DNA from: Collinsella sp. | GTDB lineage: Bacteria; Actinomycetota; Coriobacteriia; Coriobacteriales; Coriobacteriaceae | Length of the DNA: 64,000 nucleotides | Direction: 5' to 3' | Assembly: GCA_019414445.1 (NCBI GenBank) | Contig: DXMA01000001.1 | Span: 1 to 64,000, forward strand | Shown here: positions 18,439-29,719 of the stretch, piece after piece | Numbering within the stretch: the stretch's first letter is position 1 | Layout of the letters: each line of letters begins with the position of its first letter | Made by a program: the position numbers and the translations under genes | Notes under the pieces: generated by a model | Database searches by the model: none | What the model was told of the DNA's origin: nothing | The model's input: only the letters and a program-made list of their open reading frames with translations

Positions 18439-19404
18439 ATGGCTGCAGGCAAAACCTTCTATGACATCCTGGGCGTATCCAAGAGCGCCTCCGACAAAGA
18501 GATCAAGAGCGCGTTTCGCAAGCTCGCGCAAAAATATCACCCCGATGCCGGAGGCGACGAGGCCAAGTTCAAGGAGATTAGCGAGGCCTACGAGACGCTT
18601 TCGGACGAGAAGAAGCGCAAAGAGTACGACCAGATGCTCATGTTTGGCGGCATGCCGGGCGCGGGCGGCGCGTATGGCGGCGGCTACGGTGCCGGCGCTG
18701 GTGCCAGCGGCTGGGGCGACATCTTCGACAGCATCTTTAGCGGCAACGGCGCCTGGGGCAGCGATTGGGGCTCGGGCTTTGCCGGGGCTGCGGGCGCTGC
18801 CGGTGCCGGCGCTGGCCGCAGCCGCGCTCGCAAGGGCGGCGACCTGTCGCTGACCGTCGATGTGACGGCCGAGGACGCGTTTCGCGGTGTGACGCACAAG
18901 GTCACCTACCGCATTCCCTCGACAGGCGAGCAGCAGACCATTACGGTCTCGGTGCCTGCAGGCGCGGTCGACGGCGGCAAGCTGCGTTACAAACGTCGCG
19001 GCGAGTATGGCGTTGCCGGCGGCGAGCGCGGCGACCTGGTCGTGACCACGCATGTGGAGGAGCATCCGCTGTTTAGGCGCAAAGGCGCCGACGTGACCAT
19101 GGAGGTACCGGTCTCGGTCTACGAGGCGGCGCTCGGCTGCACGGTGGACGTGCCCACGCCCGGCGGTGCGACGGTCCGTTTGAAAGTGCCCGCGGGTACC
19201 CAGACGGGCAAGAAGTTCCGCTTTAAGGAGATGGGCGCGCCCGATGTTAAGCACCGTGGCCGCACGGGCGCGCTGCTCGTCGAGATCAAGGTGCAGGTTC
19301 CCACGAACCTGTCCGACGATGAGCGCGATGCCATGACCAAGCTGCGCGAGGCCGACACGCGCGACTATCGCGAGAAGGTCAATCGTTACAAGGCGACGTA
19401 CTAG
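18439..19404 (+). CDS. dnaJ: DnaJ-family co-chaperone without zinc finger
   Basis: This 321-residue J-protein has the J domain (about 5-70) with the HPD motif in KYHPDAGG, a long Gly/Ala-rich linker (about 75-135), and the two C-terminal beta domains (VDVTAEDAFRG; GRTGALLVEIKV). The CxxCxGxG zinc-finger repeats of type I DnaJ are absent, so it is type II (CbpA-like). It stimulates DnaK ATPase and delivers substrates. The ATG follows GGAGAGGAGCTACG. The upstream hairpin may reduce its expression relative to dnaK. Confidence 0.94.
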   Translation: MAAGKTFYDILGVSKSASDKEIKSAFRKLAQKYHPDAGGDEAKFKEISEAYETLSDEKKRKEYDQMLMFGGMPGAGGAYGGGYGAGAGASGWGDIFDSIFSGNGAWGSDWGSGFAGAAGAAGAGAGRSRARKGGDLSLTVDVTAEDAFRGVTHKVTYRIPSTGEQQTITVSVPAGAVDGGKLRYKRRGEYGVAGGERGDLVVTTHVEEHPLFRRKGADVTMEVPVSVYEAALGCTVDVPTPGGATVRLKVPAGTQTGKKFRFKEMGAPDVKHRGRTGALLVEIKVQVPTNLSDDERDAMTKLREADTRDYREKVNRYKATY

Positions 19405-19476
19405 GGCGGTCGCGGCGCACGCCCACGCCCGCGGGCTTATGATGGACGATAACGAGACGGAAAGGGGTCAGGTAGC

Positions 19477-19893
19477 ATGGCCGAGGACAATAGGAACAAA
19501 CCGCTGTACATGATCAGCGTGGCGGCCGAGCTGACCGGCATGCACCCGCAGACTCTGCGCGTCTACGAGTCCAAGGGCCTGGTGAATCCTCAGCGCTCGG
19601 GCGGTAACACGCGCCTGTATTCGCGTGCCGATATCGAGCGTCTGGAACTCATCAACCAACTGACCGACGAGGGCATCAACCTTGCCGGCGTGGTGCGCAT
19701 CCTCGATATGAAGGAGCGTTCCGAGGAGCGCGAGCGCGAGAACGAGAAGCTCCGCGCTCGCGTGCGCCAGCTCGAGGACGAGCTGCACGAGTATAAGATG
19801 CAGAAGAAGATCACCGCCCTGGCCCCGCGCGACGGCTCAGTCAACCCCGAGCAAGTCATGCGCAAGCTGCTAGGTACGGGTAGCGACCTATAG
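19477..19893 (+). CDS. hspR: MerR-family heat shock repressor HspR
   Basis: HspR (138 residues) is the actinobacterial repressor of dnaK and clpB. The MerR-type winged HTH occupies about 8-75 (YMISVAAELTGMHPQTLRVYE, quoted in part; SGGNTRLYS), followed by a charged coiled coil (KERSEERERENEKLRARV) and a Lys-rich tail. In known systems DnaK acts as its co-repressor. It has its own site AAAGGGG upstream and closes the dnaK operon after a 72-bp gap. Confidence 0.94.
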   Translation: MAEDNRNKPLYMISVAAELTGMHPQTLRVYESKGLVNPQRSGGNTRLYSRADIERLELINQLTDEGINLAGVVRILDMKERSEERERENEKLRARVRQLEDELHEYKMQKKITALAPRDGSVNPEQVMRKLLGTGSDL

Positions 19894-19909
19894 CTCCGCC
19901 GACGCTGCC

Positions 19910-20041
19910 GGGCACTCATTGGGGACAGACTTAAATGAGTGCCCGCAGAATGAGAGTGGATAATCTCCCGTTTTTGGCCTGTTTGCAGGCTCAAAGTGGG
20001 AGATTATCCACTCTCGTCATTTCGGCGTCTAAGTCTGCCCC
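19910..20041. repeat. Composite hairpin repeat with GGGGACAG core
   Basis: Three nested or adjacent inverted repeats fill this gap. GGGCACTCATT/AATGAGTGCCC flanks GGGGACAGACTTA near 19910-19944; AGAGTGGATAATCTCCC at 19953-19969 pairs perfectly with 19998-20014; and GGGGACAGACTTA at 19921 is nearly inverted at 20030-20041. There is no coding potential. It resembles REP-type elements carried by RAYT transposases, which is inference. Confidence 0.65.
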
Positions 20042-20180
20042 CGGCACCCAACTCGTTCTTTGCTTTACTGAGATAAAGTGAACGTGCAGATTCGTAACCC
20101 ACTCGCAACCGTTCTATGGCACGATATTGAACGAATGTATGCTATGCGCCCAAATCGTTTTGGGCAGAGTGGGAGACAGT

Positions 20181-22481
20181 ATGGTCAAGCTGTACGAGGA
20201 CGGCATCTACCTGCGCGGCGGCAGCGAGGTTGTGCCTGCGGCCGAGGCTGCCGAGCGCGGTATTACGCAGACGCCCGAGGATGCCAAGCGCGGCACCATC
20301 GCGTATTCGATCCTCCAGGCACACAATACGTCCGGAGATCCCGAGGCACTCAAGATTCGCTTCGACGCCATGGCGAGCCACGACATCACCTTTGTCGGCA
20401 TCATCCAGACGGCGCGCGCCTCGGGCATGGAGCAGTTCCCGCTGCCTTACGTGCTCACCAACTGCCATAATTCGCTGTGCGCCGTGGGCGGCACCATCAA
20501 CGAGGACGACCACGTCTTTGGCCTCTCGGCCGCCAAGAAGTACGGTGGCATCTTCGTTCCGCCGCATATCGCCGTTATCCACTCCTTTATGCGTGAGAAC
20601 TTCGCGGGCTGCGGCAAGATGATCCTGGGTTCCGACTCGCACACCCGCTACGGCGCTCTGGGCACTATGGCCGTGGGCGAGGGCGGTGGCGAGCTGGCAA
20701 AGCAACTGCTGCGCGACACCTACGACGTCGCCTATCCCGGCGTCGTCGCCATCTACCTCACGGGTGCCCCGCGCCCCGGCGTCGGCCCGCACGATGTGGC
20801 GCTCGCCATCATCCGCGCTGTCTTTGCCAAGGGCTACGTCAAGAACAAGGTCATGGAGTTTGTGGGCCCCGGCATCGCGAGCATGACGACCGACTACCGC
20901 AACGGCGTCGACGTCATGACCACCGAGACCACCTGCCTGTCGAGCATCTGGGCCACCGACGAGGACACGCACGCGTTTTTGACCATGCACGGCCGCGGCG
21001 ACGACTATCGCGAGCTCAAGCCCGCCGATGTCGCCTACTACGACGGTTGCGTCGAGGTCGACCTGTCGAGCATCAAGCCCATGATCGCACTGCCGTTCCA
21101 TCCTTCCAACGGCTTTGAGATCGACGAGCTCAACGAGAACCTCGAGGACATCCTGCACGAGGTGGAGCTCGAGGCCGCCAAGATCGGCGAGGGCAAGACG
21201 CACTTTAGCCTGCTCGACAAGATCGTCGACGGCAAGCTGCACGTGCAGCAGGGCGTTATCGCCGGCTGCTCGGGCGGCAACTATGACTCCGTGGTCCAGG
21301 CTGCCCGCGTGCTCAAGGGCGCCAATACCGGCTGCGGCGAGTTCTCGCTGTCGGTCTATCCCACGAGCCAGCCCGTGGCGCTCGAACTTACACGCCGCGG
21401 CTACATCTACGACCTCATGGAGGCCGGCGCAATCGTGCGCACGGCATTCTGCGGCCCGTGCTTCGGCGCCGGCGACACGCCCGCCAACAACGGCCTTTCG
21501 ATCCGTCACACCACGCGCAACTTCCCCAACCGCGAGGGTTCCAAGCCGGGTAATGGCCAGCTGAGCGCCGTGGCCCTGATGGACGCCCGCTCCATTGCGG
21601 CAACGGCTGCCAACGGCGGCGTCCTGACGCCGGCGACCGACCTGCCCGAGGACACTTGGGACGAGGCCTGCGAGTACACCTTTGACGACGCGCCGTACAA
21701 GAAGCGCGTGTACTGGGGCTTTGGCAAGGCGGAGCCTGCCGACGAGCTGGTCGAAGGCCCCAACATCAAGCCGTGGCCCGCGATGGAGCCGCTCGGCGAC
21801 GACATCCTGCTCAAGGTTTGCTCCAAGATCATGGACCCGGTCACCACGACCGACGAGCTCATTCCCTCGGGCGAGACGAGCTCCTTCCGCTCCAACCCGC
21901 TGGGCCTGGCTGAGTTTACGCTGAGCCGCCGCGACCCGGCCTACGTGGGTCGCTCCAAGGAGGTCGACGCTGTGGAGAAGCGTCGCGTTGCCGGCGAGTC
22001 CGCGGGCGACCTGGCGGCGTTCGATGCCGAGCTTGCCGGTGTGTTTGAGGCGCTGGCCGGCGCGGGTGTCGCGGCCGATGCCAAGGCGACCGAGTTCGGT
22101 TCCATGATTTACGCCAAGAAGCCTGGCGACGGCAGCGCCCGCGAGCAGGCCGCGAGCTGCCAGCGCGTAATTGGCGGCCTGGCCAACATCGTCCACGAGT
22201 ACGCCACCAAGCGCTATCGCTCCAACGTGATGAACTGGGGCATGGTGCCCTTCCAGATGGAGGCCGAGCCCAACTTTGAGGTGGGCGATTACGTCTTTGT
22301 GCCGGGTATCCGTGCCGCGCTCGATGGCGACCTGAAGGACATCGCCGCCTACGTGGTGCGCGCCGATGGTGCGGTCGAGCAGATTGAGCTCTACATTGCC
22401 GATATGACGGCAGAGGAGCGTGCCATCGTCAAGGCCGGCTGCCTGATCAACTACAACAAGTTCAAGGCCGCTGCCGAGTAG
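20181..22481 (+). CDS. Aconitase-family hydratase
   Basis: This 766-residue protein has the aconitase fold. The three cluster ligands are visible as GCSGGNYD (about 414) and FCGPCFGAG (about 458-466), with SDSHTRYGALGTMAVGEGG (about 153) and the C-terminal swivelling domain (RYRSNVMNWGMVPFQ, about 680). It is closer in layout to the YbhJ-type hydratases than to the canonical citrate-cycle AcnA/AcnB. The substrate is unknown. I chose the ATG at 20181 (GGGAGACAGT upstream) over an ATG at 20127. It appears monocistronic. Confidence 0.85.
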   Translation: MVKLYEDGIYLRGGSEVVPAAEAAERGITQTPEDAKRGTIAYSILQAHNTSGDPEALKIRFDAMASHDITFVGIIQTARASGMEQFPLPYVLTNCHNSLCAVGGTINEDDHVFGLSAAKKYGGIFVPPHIAVIHSFMRENFAGCGKMILGSDSHTRYGALGTMAVGEGGGELAKQLLRDTYDVAYPGVVAIYLTGAPRPGVGPHDVALAIIRAVFAKGYVKNKVMEFVGPGIASMTTDYRNGVDVMTTETTCLSSIWATDEDTHAFLTMHGRGDDYRELKPADVAYYDGCVEVDLSSIKPMIALPFHPSNGFEIDELNENLEDILHEVELEAAKIGEGKTHFSLLDKIVDGKLHVQQGVIAGCSGGNYDSVVQAARVLKGANTGCGEFSLSVYPTSQPVALELTRRGYIYDLMEAGAIVRTAFCGPCFGAGDTPANNGLSIRHTTRNFPNREGSKPGNGQLSAVALMDARSIAATAANGGVLTPATDLPEDTWDEACEYTFDDAPYKKRVYWGFGKAEPADELVEGPNIKPWPAMEPLGDDILLKVCSKIMDPVTTTDELIPSGETSSFRSNPLGLAEFTLSRRDPAYVGRSKEVDAVEKRRVAGESAGDLAAFDAELAGVFEALAGAGVAADAKATEFGSMIYAKKPGDGSAREQAASCQRVIGGLANIVHEYATKRYRSNVMNWGMVPFQMEAEPNFEVGDYVFVPGIRAALDGDLKDIAAYVVRADGAVEQIELYIADMTAEERAIVKAGCLINYNKFKAAAE

Positions 22482-22496
22482 CGCACTTAATTGTCC

Positions 22497-22570
22497 GCCC
22501 GGGGCTTACCCTTTCCCGCCCGCTCACGCGCTTCACGAGGGCCGCGTTCGGGAAAGGGTAAGCCCCGGGC
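22497..22570. repeat. 21-bp perfect hairpin after the hydratase gene
   Basis: GCCCGGGGCTTACCCTTTCCC at 22497-22517 is the exact reverse complement of 22550-22570, around a 32-nt loop. It starts 16 bp after the hydratase stop. No T-run follows. Confidence 0.75.
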
Positions 22571-22627
22571 TACATTTCTGCGTTCTCGTTGGGTCTTGAG
22601 GGACGCTAATAAATAGACTTGCTTGAT

Positions 22628-22659
22628 GCCGCCTCTGTTATCGGGGCGGCTTCTTTTTG
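22628..22659 (+). terminator. Terminator downstream of the hydratase gene
   Basis: GCCGCC/GGCGGC is followed by TTCTTTTTG, a plausible rho-independent terminator for plus-strand transcription. Confidence 0.65.
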
Positions 22660-22665
22660 TTGAAA

Positions 22666-22700
22666 ACCACCACAAAGGGGGCAGGCACCTTTGTGGTGGT
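22666..22700 (-). repeat. REP-like hairpin, copy 1
   Basis: ACCACCACAAAGG at 22666-22678 pairs with CCTTTGTGGTGGT at 22688-22700. Its loop, read on the minus strand, is TGCCTGCCC. It is an inverted copy of the hairpins at 23533 and 24337. Confidence 0.8.
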
Positions 22701-22753
22701 GGGGACGAGCTCGATGCTGTTGTGATCGTTGAGCGGCATGTTAATGGGCGGCT

Positions 22754-23422
22754 CTACAGAATTTCATCTGGGCTGGCGGGTTTGGTTGTTTTGGGGATGC
22801 CGAGTTTGGATGACGCGAAATCGTCAACATTGTCCTTAATTCCGTCTTTGGTGTAGACAGTGACCATATAGGTGCTGTGTCCGAATTCGCCCTTGTCGCG
22901 TGTTGCCCAGGCATCCCAGTAGGCGGCCCCGTTTCGCCCTTTGATTTTTCCGACACGGCGGAGTTCTGTTCGCTTTAATTTCTGGTTGCTATAGATGGTT
23001 CGACCGGCCTCCTCGGTGAGCCCGCACTGTCCAAGCATCTTGTCGAGGACTTGGTTCATGTGGCGCTCATCGGTGTTTGGTGCGTAGTCGTAGGCGAGGG
23101 TGATGAAGTCGAGTGGCTGGTCGTCGATTAGATAGTTTAGCGTCTGAGGTCCAAGGCAGAAATAGGGGGAGCATCCGTCGATCTGACCGAGCAGTGGCAA
23201 CTTTGACTGCCAACTTCCGGTGGGAATTCCATCTTCGTAAAACACGCCGCGACAGATAAAGGAGAGCGAGGTGGCACGCGAGCTGGCGTCGACCATTCCG
23301 CATAAATCGAAGGGCGAGGTGATACCAAGGGAAAAGGGCGTGATGACGATAAGGAAGAGCATCACGATGGGTATGGCGAGAATGGCGATGACGTTGCGAC
23401 CGGTGGAATGAGGCGGCTTCAT
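22754..23422 (-). CDS. Membrane-anchored extracytoplasmic protein, unknown function
   Basis: I do not recognise this 222-residue protein. It starts with a short basic segment and one hydrophobic helix (NVIAILAIPIVMLFLIVI, about 11-28), consistent with an uncleaved anchor or signal peptide. The rest is soluble, with several cysteines (DLCGM, FICRG, GCSPYFCLG, GQCGL) that could form disulfides outside the cell. The ATG at 23422 has GAGGAG 5 bp upstream. It is divergent from the next gene and enclosed by REP-like hairpins, so it may be an accessory gene. Confidence 0.7.
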   Translation of the reverse strand: MKPPHSTGRNVIAILAIPIVMLFLIVITPFSLGITSPFDLCGMVDASSRATSLSFICRGVFYEDGIPTGSWQSKLPLLGQIDGCSPYFCLGPQTLNYLIDDQPLDFITLAYDYAPNTDERHMNQVLDKMLGQCGLTEEAGRTIYSNQKLKRTELRRVGKIKGRNGAAYWDAWATRDKGEFGHSTYMVTVYTKDGIKDNVDDFASSKLGIPKTTKPASPDEIL

Positions 23423-23532
23423 ATGCGCTCCTCGAGACAAAGATCTGTTGAGGATAGGCAGAAATGGATATGTTCAGAGAGCAATTCAAGTTTAATCTCA
23501 TTGCGCGAGATGGTCGACCGTTAGCGTCGAAA

Positions 23533-23567
23533 ACCACCACAAAGGTGCCTGTCCCCTTTGTGGTGGT
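23533..23567 (+). repeat. REP-like hairpin, copy 2
   Basis: ACCACCACAAAGG at 23533-23545 and CCTTTGTGGTGGT at 23555-23567 flank the loop TGCCTGTCC. It lies in the divergent gap between the two orphan membrane proteins. Confidence 0.8.
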
Positions 23568-23656
23568 GAGGAGCGCGCGGCTTCTTTTGGTAATAGTGTT
23601 AGCTGGCGGTATCATTAGTGCAGGTGGCGAAGGTTTGCATTGTGGGGTGTTTTGCC

Positions 23657-24328
23657 GTGAGCCGTTCTGCCCGTATTGGATTGATTGTCTTGGCGCTTGC
23701 GATCGCTGTGGTTGGCGCGGGCGCTGTCGGTATGGCATTTCTACCTGCTGCGGTGACGGAGCCGGTGGTCAAGCCTGTGACTCAATCTGTCGAACTTCTG
23801 ACCGGCGACGACAAGCCCGAGACCATTACCGTTGATTTTGATGAGCAGCCGGCTGTGCTGGGTATTAGTAATTATCCGCGTATTCAGCTTGGGGCCATGC
23901 GCTATACCACGGATACAAGCCTGATCGATAGGGCGTCCGAGCTACTCAAGGGCAAAACATTTAAGCGTTGGTACGGATATGCGTCCTATCGGGCAAAAGC
24001 GAACGACATGGTTGGCGGATGCCACTCGTCCATCGAGCTGGACACTGCAAACGGCGCAAAGTTATGTGATGTCTCGTACGATCCGGGCTACGAGGGCAAT
24101 GAGGGTCCGGGCATCTACATCATGGACGGCGATGTCGCCTATGTCATGGAGGGCGACCAGAGCGAGCTCAACGATTTTATGGGTCAGTGTATCCAAGATG
24201 CCTATAAACAGACCTGCTTGCCTGACCCGCAGACTGCACGCGATAGTGGGTCTGCCCGTACATGGCTGTTCGAGGATGAGATGCCCTGGACCGTCGAATC
24301 GGGAAGTACGGGTTCGGCGAAGGAGTAG
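23657..24328 (+). CDS. Membrane-anchored extracytoplasmic protein, unknown function
   Basis: This 223-residue protein is not recognised. One N-terminal hydrophobic helix (IGLIVLALAIAVVGAGAVGM, about 7-26) is followed by a soluble, acidic domain with few cysteines (GGCHSS, LCDVS, QCIQD, TCLP). The start is uncertain. GTG at 23657 has GGGGTG upstream and gives a normal basic signal start (MSRSAR); a GTG at 23618 would add 13 residues. No partner genes indicate a role. Confidence 0.65.
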   Translation: MSRSARIGLIVLALAIAVVGAGAVGMAFLPAAVTEPVVKPVTQSVELLTGDDKPETITVDFDEQPAVLGISNYPRIQLGAMRYTTDTSLIDRASELLKGKTFKRWYGYASYRAKANDMVGGCHSSIELDTANGAKLCDVSYDPGYEGNEGPGIYIMDGDVAYVMEGDQSELNDFMGQCIQDAYKQTCLPDPQTARDSGSARTWLFEDEMPWTVESGSTGSAKE

Positions 24329-24336
24329 AGACCGCG

Positions 24337-24371
24337 ACCACCACAAAGGTGCCTGTCCTCTTTGTGGTGGT
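24337..24371 (+). repeat. REP-like hairpin, copy 3
   Basis: ACCACCACAAAG at 24337-24348 and CTTTGTGGTGGT at 24360-24371 flank a loop beginning GTGCCTGTCCT. It starts 8 bp after the preceding stop codon, in the same orientation as copy 2. Confidence 0.8.
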
Positions 24372-24380
24372 TTTCGGTCT

Positions 24381-24437
24381 GTCTCGATCTGTAACATCTA
24401 GGATCAAAAATGGCTGCTAGATGTTACAGATCGAGAC
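24381..24437. repeat. 20-bp perfect hairpin upstream of clpB
   Basis: GTCTCGATCTGTAACATCTA at 24381-24400 is exactly inverted at 24418-24437 around a 17-nt loop. It lies 10 bp after REP-like copy 3. Its sequence is unrelated to the other long hairpins, but the design is the same. Confidence 0.75.
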
Positions 24438-24500
24438 GGTAGCGCGCCTGGGCAGCGGCGGGCTGACATCTCAGTACCCTATCCGTAATTCACTCAGAAA

Positions 24501-24523
24501 ATCTTATATATAGAGACTTAGAT
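24501..24523. promoter_or_regulatory. Putative HspR operator upstream of clpB
   Basis: ATCTTATAT-N5-GACTTAGAT matches the site at 15460 before dnaK in both halves and spacing. A further inverted pair ATCTTATA (24501) and TATAAGAT (24528-24535) is specific to this copy. Confidence 0.6.
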
Positions 24524-24614
24524 TTGTGTATAAGATCGCGTAAAGCTGGCAACAATACTTCTCGAACAACGTGAAGCCGCCCCGTAGGGCGGCCGCCCCA
24601 AGAGAGGTGATTCC

Positions 24615-27239
<2,625 letters not shown>

Positions 27240-27251
27240 CTGAGCTCAAGC

Positions 27252-27284
27252 AAAGGGGCGGCGGGATTTACCCGTCGCCCCTTT
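27252..27284. terminator. Bidirectional terminator clpB / deoR-type gene
   Basis: AAAGGGGCGgCGGG pairs with CCCGtCGCCCCTTTT, followed by more T on the plus strand. It separates convergent clpB and the DeoR-family gene. Confidence 0.85.
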
Positions 27285-27313
27285 TTCATGCTGCGTCGAA
27301 TGTGCCGGGCAGT

Positions 27314-28102
27314 CTAGGCGTAGATGATCTCCAAGTTGGGGGCAAGCTCGGCAAGTCGCTGCCTCGTGTCCGCATCGACACCGGTGTCGGTGATCAGGCA
27401 GTTAATCTCATTGAGGTCAAGGGCGTGAACCAAGCCGATGACGCCGATTTTCGATGAGTCCATGAGGGTTATGCGTCGGTCGGCAGCGTTCGCGATGGCG
27501 CTCACCATGTTCGCCTGCTCCAATCGATGCGCCATAAATCCTTTTGAAAACGAGAAGGTATTGGTTCCCATGAAAGCAGTGGGAACAAAGTACTCGTTAA
27601 GCAGCCGGATAGTCTCGTTGCCCTGTGTGTAGTGATAGCCAAATCTCAGTTGTCCGCCCAGGAGAATGACCTCGCTGTCCACCAGCAATTCTTCGGCAAG
27701 TATCGCGTGAGATAGGTCGTTCGTGAGAACCGTGAGATTCTTGCGGCCCTTGAGAGCGCGTAGCATGCAGCCCGTTGTTGTTCCCGATTGAAGAAAGAAC
27801 GTGTCGCCGTCGCGCACCATTTTCGCCGCAGCGTAACCGATGCGGCGTTTTTCGTCTTGGGCCGTCGAAGAAGCGTCTTCAAACGAAAGTTCGCGAGAAT
27901 TGGGGTTCGGTAAGATCGCGCCGCCATGGGTTCGCCTGAGAAGTCCTCTGCCTTCGAGAGCCCGCATATCCTTTCGAATGGTCGCTTCCGAAACACCGAA
28001 GCGCTCGCTGAGGTCAACAATGCGAACAGTGCTGTTCGCATTGAGTAAGTCGAGTATTTCTTCCTGCCGTTCTTCCAGGTAATAGGGACGCGGTTCACTC
28101 AT
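27314..28102 (-). CDS. DeoR-family sugar-metabolism regulator
   Basis: This 262-residue regulator has the DeoR HTH (about 10-65, EEILDLLNANSTVRIVDLSE, with FGVSEATIRKDMRALEGRG) and a sugar-phosphate-sensing DeoRC domain (about 85-240; GDTFFLQSGTTTGCMLRAL, VLTNDL, ITDTGVDADT). Such proteins normally repress a neighbouring catabolic operon until a phosphorylated sugar appears. It is divergent from the aldolase-PTS operon at 28352. I used the ATG at 28102 (GGGAG upstream) because it gives the family start; the longer ORF adds an untypical hydrophobic lead. Confidence 0.9.
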   Translation of the reverse strand: MSEPRPYYLEERQEEILDLLNANSTVRIVDLSERFGVSEATIRKDMRALEGRGLLRRTHGGAILPNPNSRELSFEDASSTAQDEKRRIGYAAAKMVRDGDTFFLQSGTTTGCMLRALKGRKNLTVLTNDLSHAILAEELLVDSEVILLGGQLRFGYHYTQGNETIRLLNEYFVPTAFMGTNTFSFSKGFMAHRLEQANMVSAIANAADRRITLMDSSKIGVIGLVHALDLNEINCLITDTGVDADTRQRLAELAPNLEIIYA

Positions 28103-28202
28103 AAGAACTCCCAGGGCTTGTTGTGGGACAAGGCTTGTTACCTTCAGTTTTACCAGAACAACAATTCCTGAAATGAAATAAAACAACTCTAAACAAAACA
28201 TA

Positions 28203-28237
28203 TCGAACGTTCGGGGCAGGTTTTCGACCGTTCGCGG
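28203..28237. promoter_or_regulatory. Candidate DeoR-type operator pair
   Basis: TCGAACGTTCGG at 28203 and TCGACCGTTCGCGG at 28224 share the palindrome CGANCGTTCG, 21 bp (two helical turns) apart. They lie between the divergent regulator and the PTS operon; a TATAAT box for the operon is at 28279-28284. Which protein binds is inferred from position. Confidence 0.5.
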
Positions 28238-28351
28238 TAGCAGACGTCAATTCCGAAACAAAGCAAAACAAAACGCAATATAATGAACTCGCAAAATGTT
28301 GCGTTTGGAGAAAGCCAAACAGCGATGGTCTGCCTGAGGAAAGGAGAACAG

Positions 28352-29239
28352 ATGCTCGTCAGTATGAGAGATATCTGCAACATCGCCGAACAGAACAATA
28401 TGGCGGTCGCTGCAGTAAATTCCGCGAGTCTTGAGGCCGTCCGCGCCGCTGTGGACGTGGCGGAGGAAACAGGTTATCCGATTATCATCCAGCATGCCGA
28501 GGTTCACGAGTCGCTGGTGCCGATTGACGTGGTGGCTCCGCTGGTTACAGCACTGGCTGAGCGCTCGAGTGCGCATATCTGCCTGAATCTGGATCATTGT
28601 GAGAATCTATCCTATGCTCGTCGTGCGTTGGAGCTCGGTTTCACGGGCGTCATGTTCGACGGTTCTGCACTTTCCTACGAACGTAATGTTGAGCTTTCCC
28701 AGTACGCTGCCCAGATGTGCGCCGACTTTGGTGCAGGCCTTGAGTGCGAACTTGGTTCTATGGGGTCGCGTGAGGGTGGCGATCCTGATGCTGGGTCCAC
28801 GGCGGAAGAGGCGGGCGCCATCTATACCGATCCTGACCAGGCGCGTGACTTCGTTGAGTCCACGGGGCTCGATATCCTGGCCTGCTCGTTCGGAACGGTG
28901 CACGGCCTGTATAAGGGCGAGCCCCATTTGAACATTGACGTTCTGACCGACATTCGCAGCTGTGTGAACGTGCCACTTGTCATGCACGGTGGCTCCGGTG
29001 TTTCCGACGAGGATTACGCTCGTGCCATCAATGCCGGCATCCGCAAGATTAACTACTACACGTATGGCGTTAAATATGCCGGCGATGCCGTGCGCGCCAT
29101 GGTTGATGAAAAGACTGAGGGACATCCGGATGCTCCGATCTATTGGCACGATATGACGGCAGTCGCGTTCGAGAGCCTGCGCAGCACATTCGAGCATGTC
29201 GTGCGAGTATTCGCCAATGGCGCGGCTCCTTTGGCTTAA
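28352..29239 (+). CDS. Class II (metal-dependent) aldolase, fructose/tagatose-bisphosphate aldolase family
   Basis: The 295-residue protein follows the class II aldolase barrel: AVAAVNSASLEAVRA (about 20), the metal site in LNLDHCENL (about 83), MFDGSALSYERNVE (about 105), CELGSMG (about 134), VHGLYKGEPHLN (about 182), VMHGGSGVSDEDY (about 210) and IRKINYYT (about 233). It cleaves a ketose phosphate to DHAP or glyceraldehyde 3-phosphate plus a second product. The exact substrate is not known; no kinase or isomerase is in the operon. The ATG at 28352 follows AAGGAGAACAG. Confidence 0.88.
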   Translation: MLVSMRDICNIAEQNNMAVAAVNSASLEAVRAAVDVAEETGYPIIIQHAEVHESLVPIDVVAPLVTALAERSSAHICLNLDHCENLSYARRALELGFTGVMFDGSALSYERNVELSQYAAQMCADFGAGLECELGSMGSREGGDPDAGSTAEEAGAIYTDPDQARDFVESTGLDILACSFGTVHGLYKGEPHLNIDVLTDIRSCVNVPLVMHGGSGVSDEDYARAINAGIRKINYYTYGVKYAGDAVRAMVDEKTEGHPDAPIYWHDMTAVAFESLRSTFEHVVRVFANGAAPLA

Positions 29240-29249
29240 GGGGTGTGCT

Positions 29250-29672
29250 ATGAAGAAAATTTTAGTTGCAACCCACGGACGCCTAGCAAGTGGCGTCAAA
29301 AGTGTGGCTGAGGTGCTGCTTCATGATGATAGCGCCATAACCGTCGTTGATTGCTATGTGGACGAATCGGATCCCAATGAGCAGATCGCAGAGTTTATCG
29401 ATGGCGTGAGGCCAGAGGACGATGCGTTGATCGTTACCGATCTTTTGGGCGGGAGCGTCTGCAACATGGTTACGGCCATGCAGCCGGAAAAGCACGGCAT
29501 CGTACATGTGACCGGTTTCAACATCGCGTTAATTCTCGAATGCCTGATTACGGGCGAGGCGTTCACGCCCGAGTATATCGACAGCGTAATCGCGCAGGCA
29601 TCGACCTCCATGCGGCGTGTGGTCCTGCGGGCAGGCGGGGCGACAGATACCGATGACGATTTCTTTGGATAG
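29250..29672 (+). CDS. PTS mannose/fructose/sorbose-family EIIA
   Basis: This 140-residue EIIA subunit accepts phosphate from HPr on His9 (KKILVATHGRLASG) and passes it to EIIB. TDLLGGSVCNM (about 69-79) is the usual TDLxGGSP region with Ser-Val in place of Ser-Pro. It lies 10 bp after the aldolase stop with ATG at 29250. In this operon A and B are separate proteins, unlike the fused AB in the second PTS at 41370. Confidence 0.9.
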   Translation: MKKILVATHGRLASGVKSVAEVLLHDDSAITVVDCYVDESDPNEQIAEFIDGVRPEDDALIVTDLLGGSVCNMVTAMQPEKHGIVHVTGFNIALILECLITGEAFTPEYIDSVIAQASTSMRRVVLRAGGATDTDDDFFG

Positions 29673-29719
29673 GAAGTGGTCCGCTTTGGCGGGCGGAGCG
29701 AAGACGAAAGGAGAACGAA

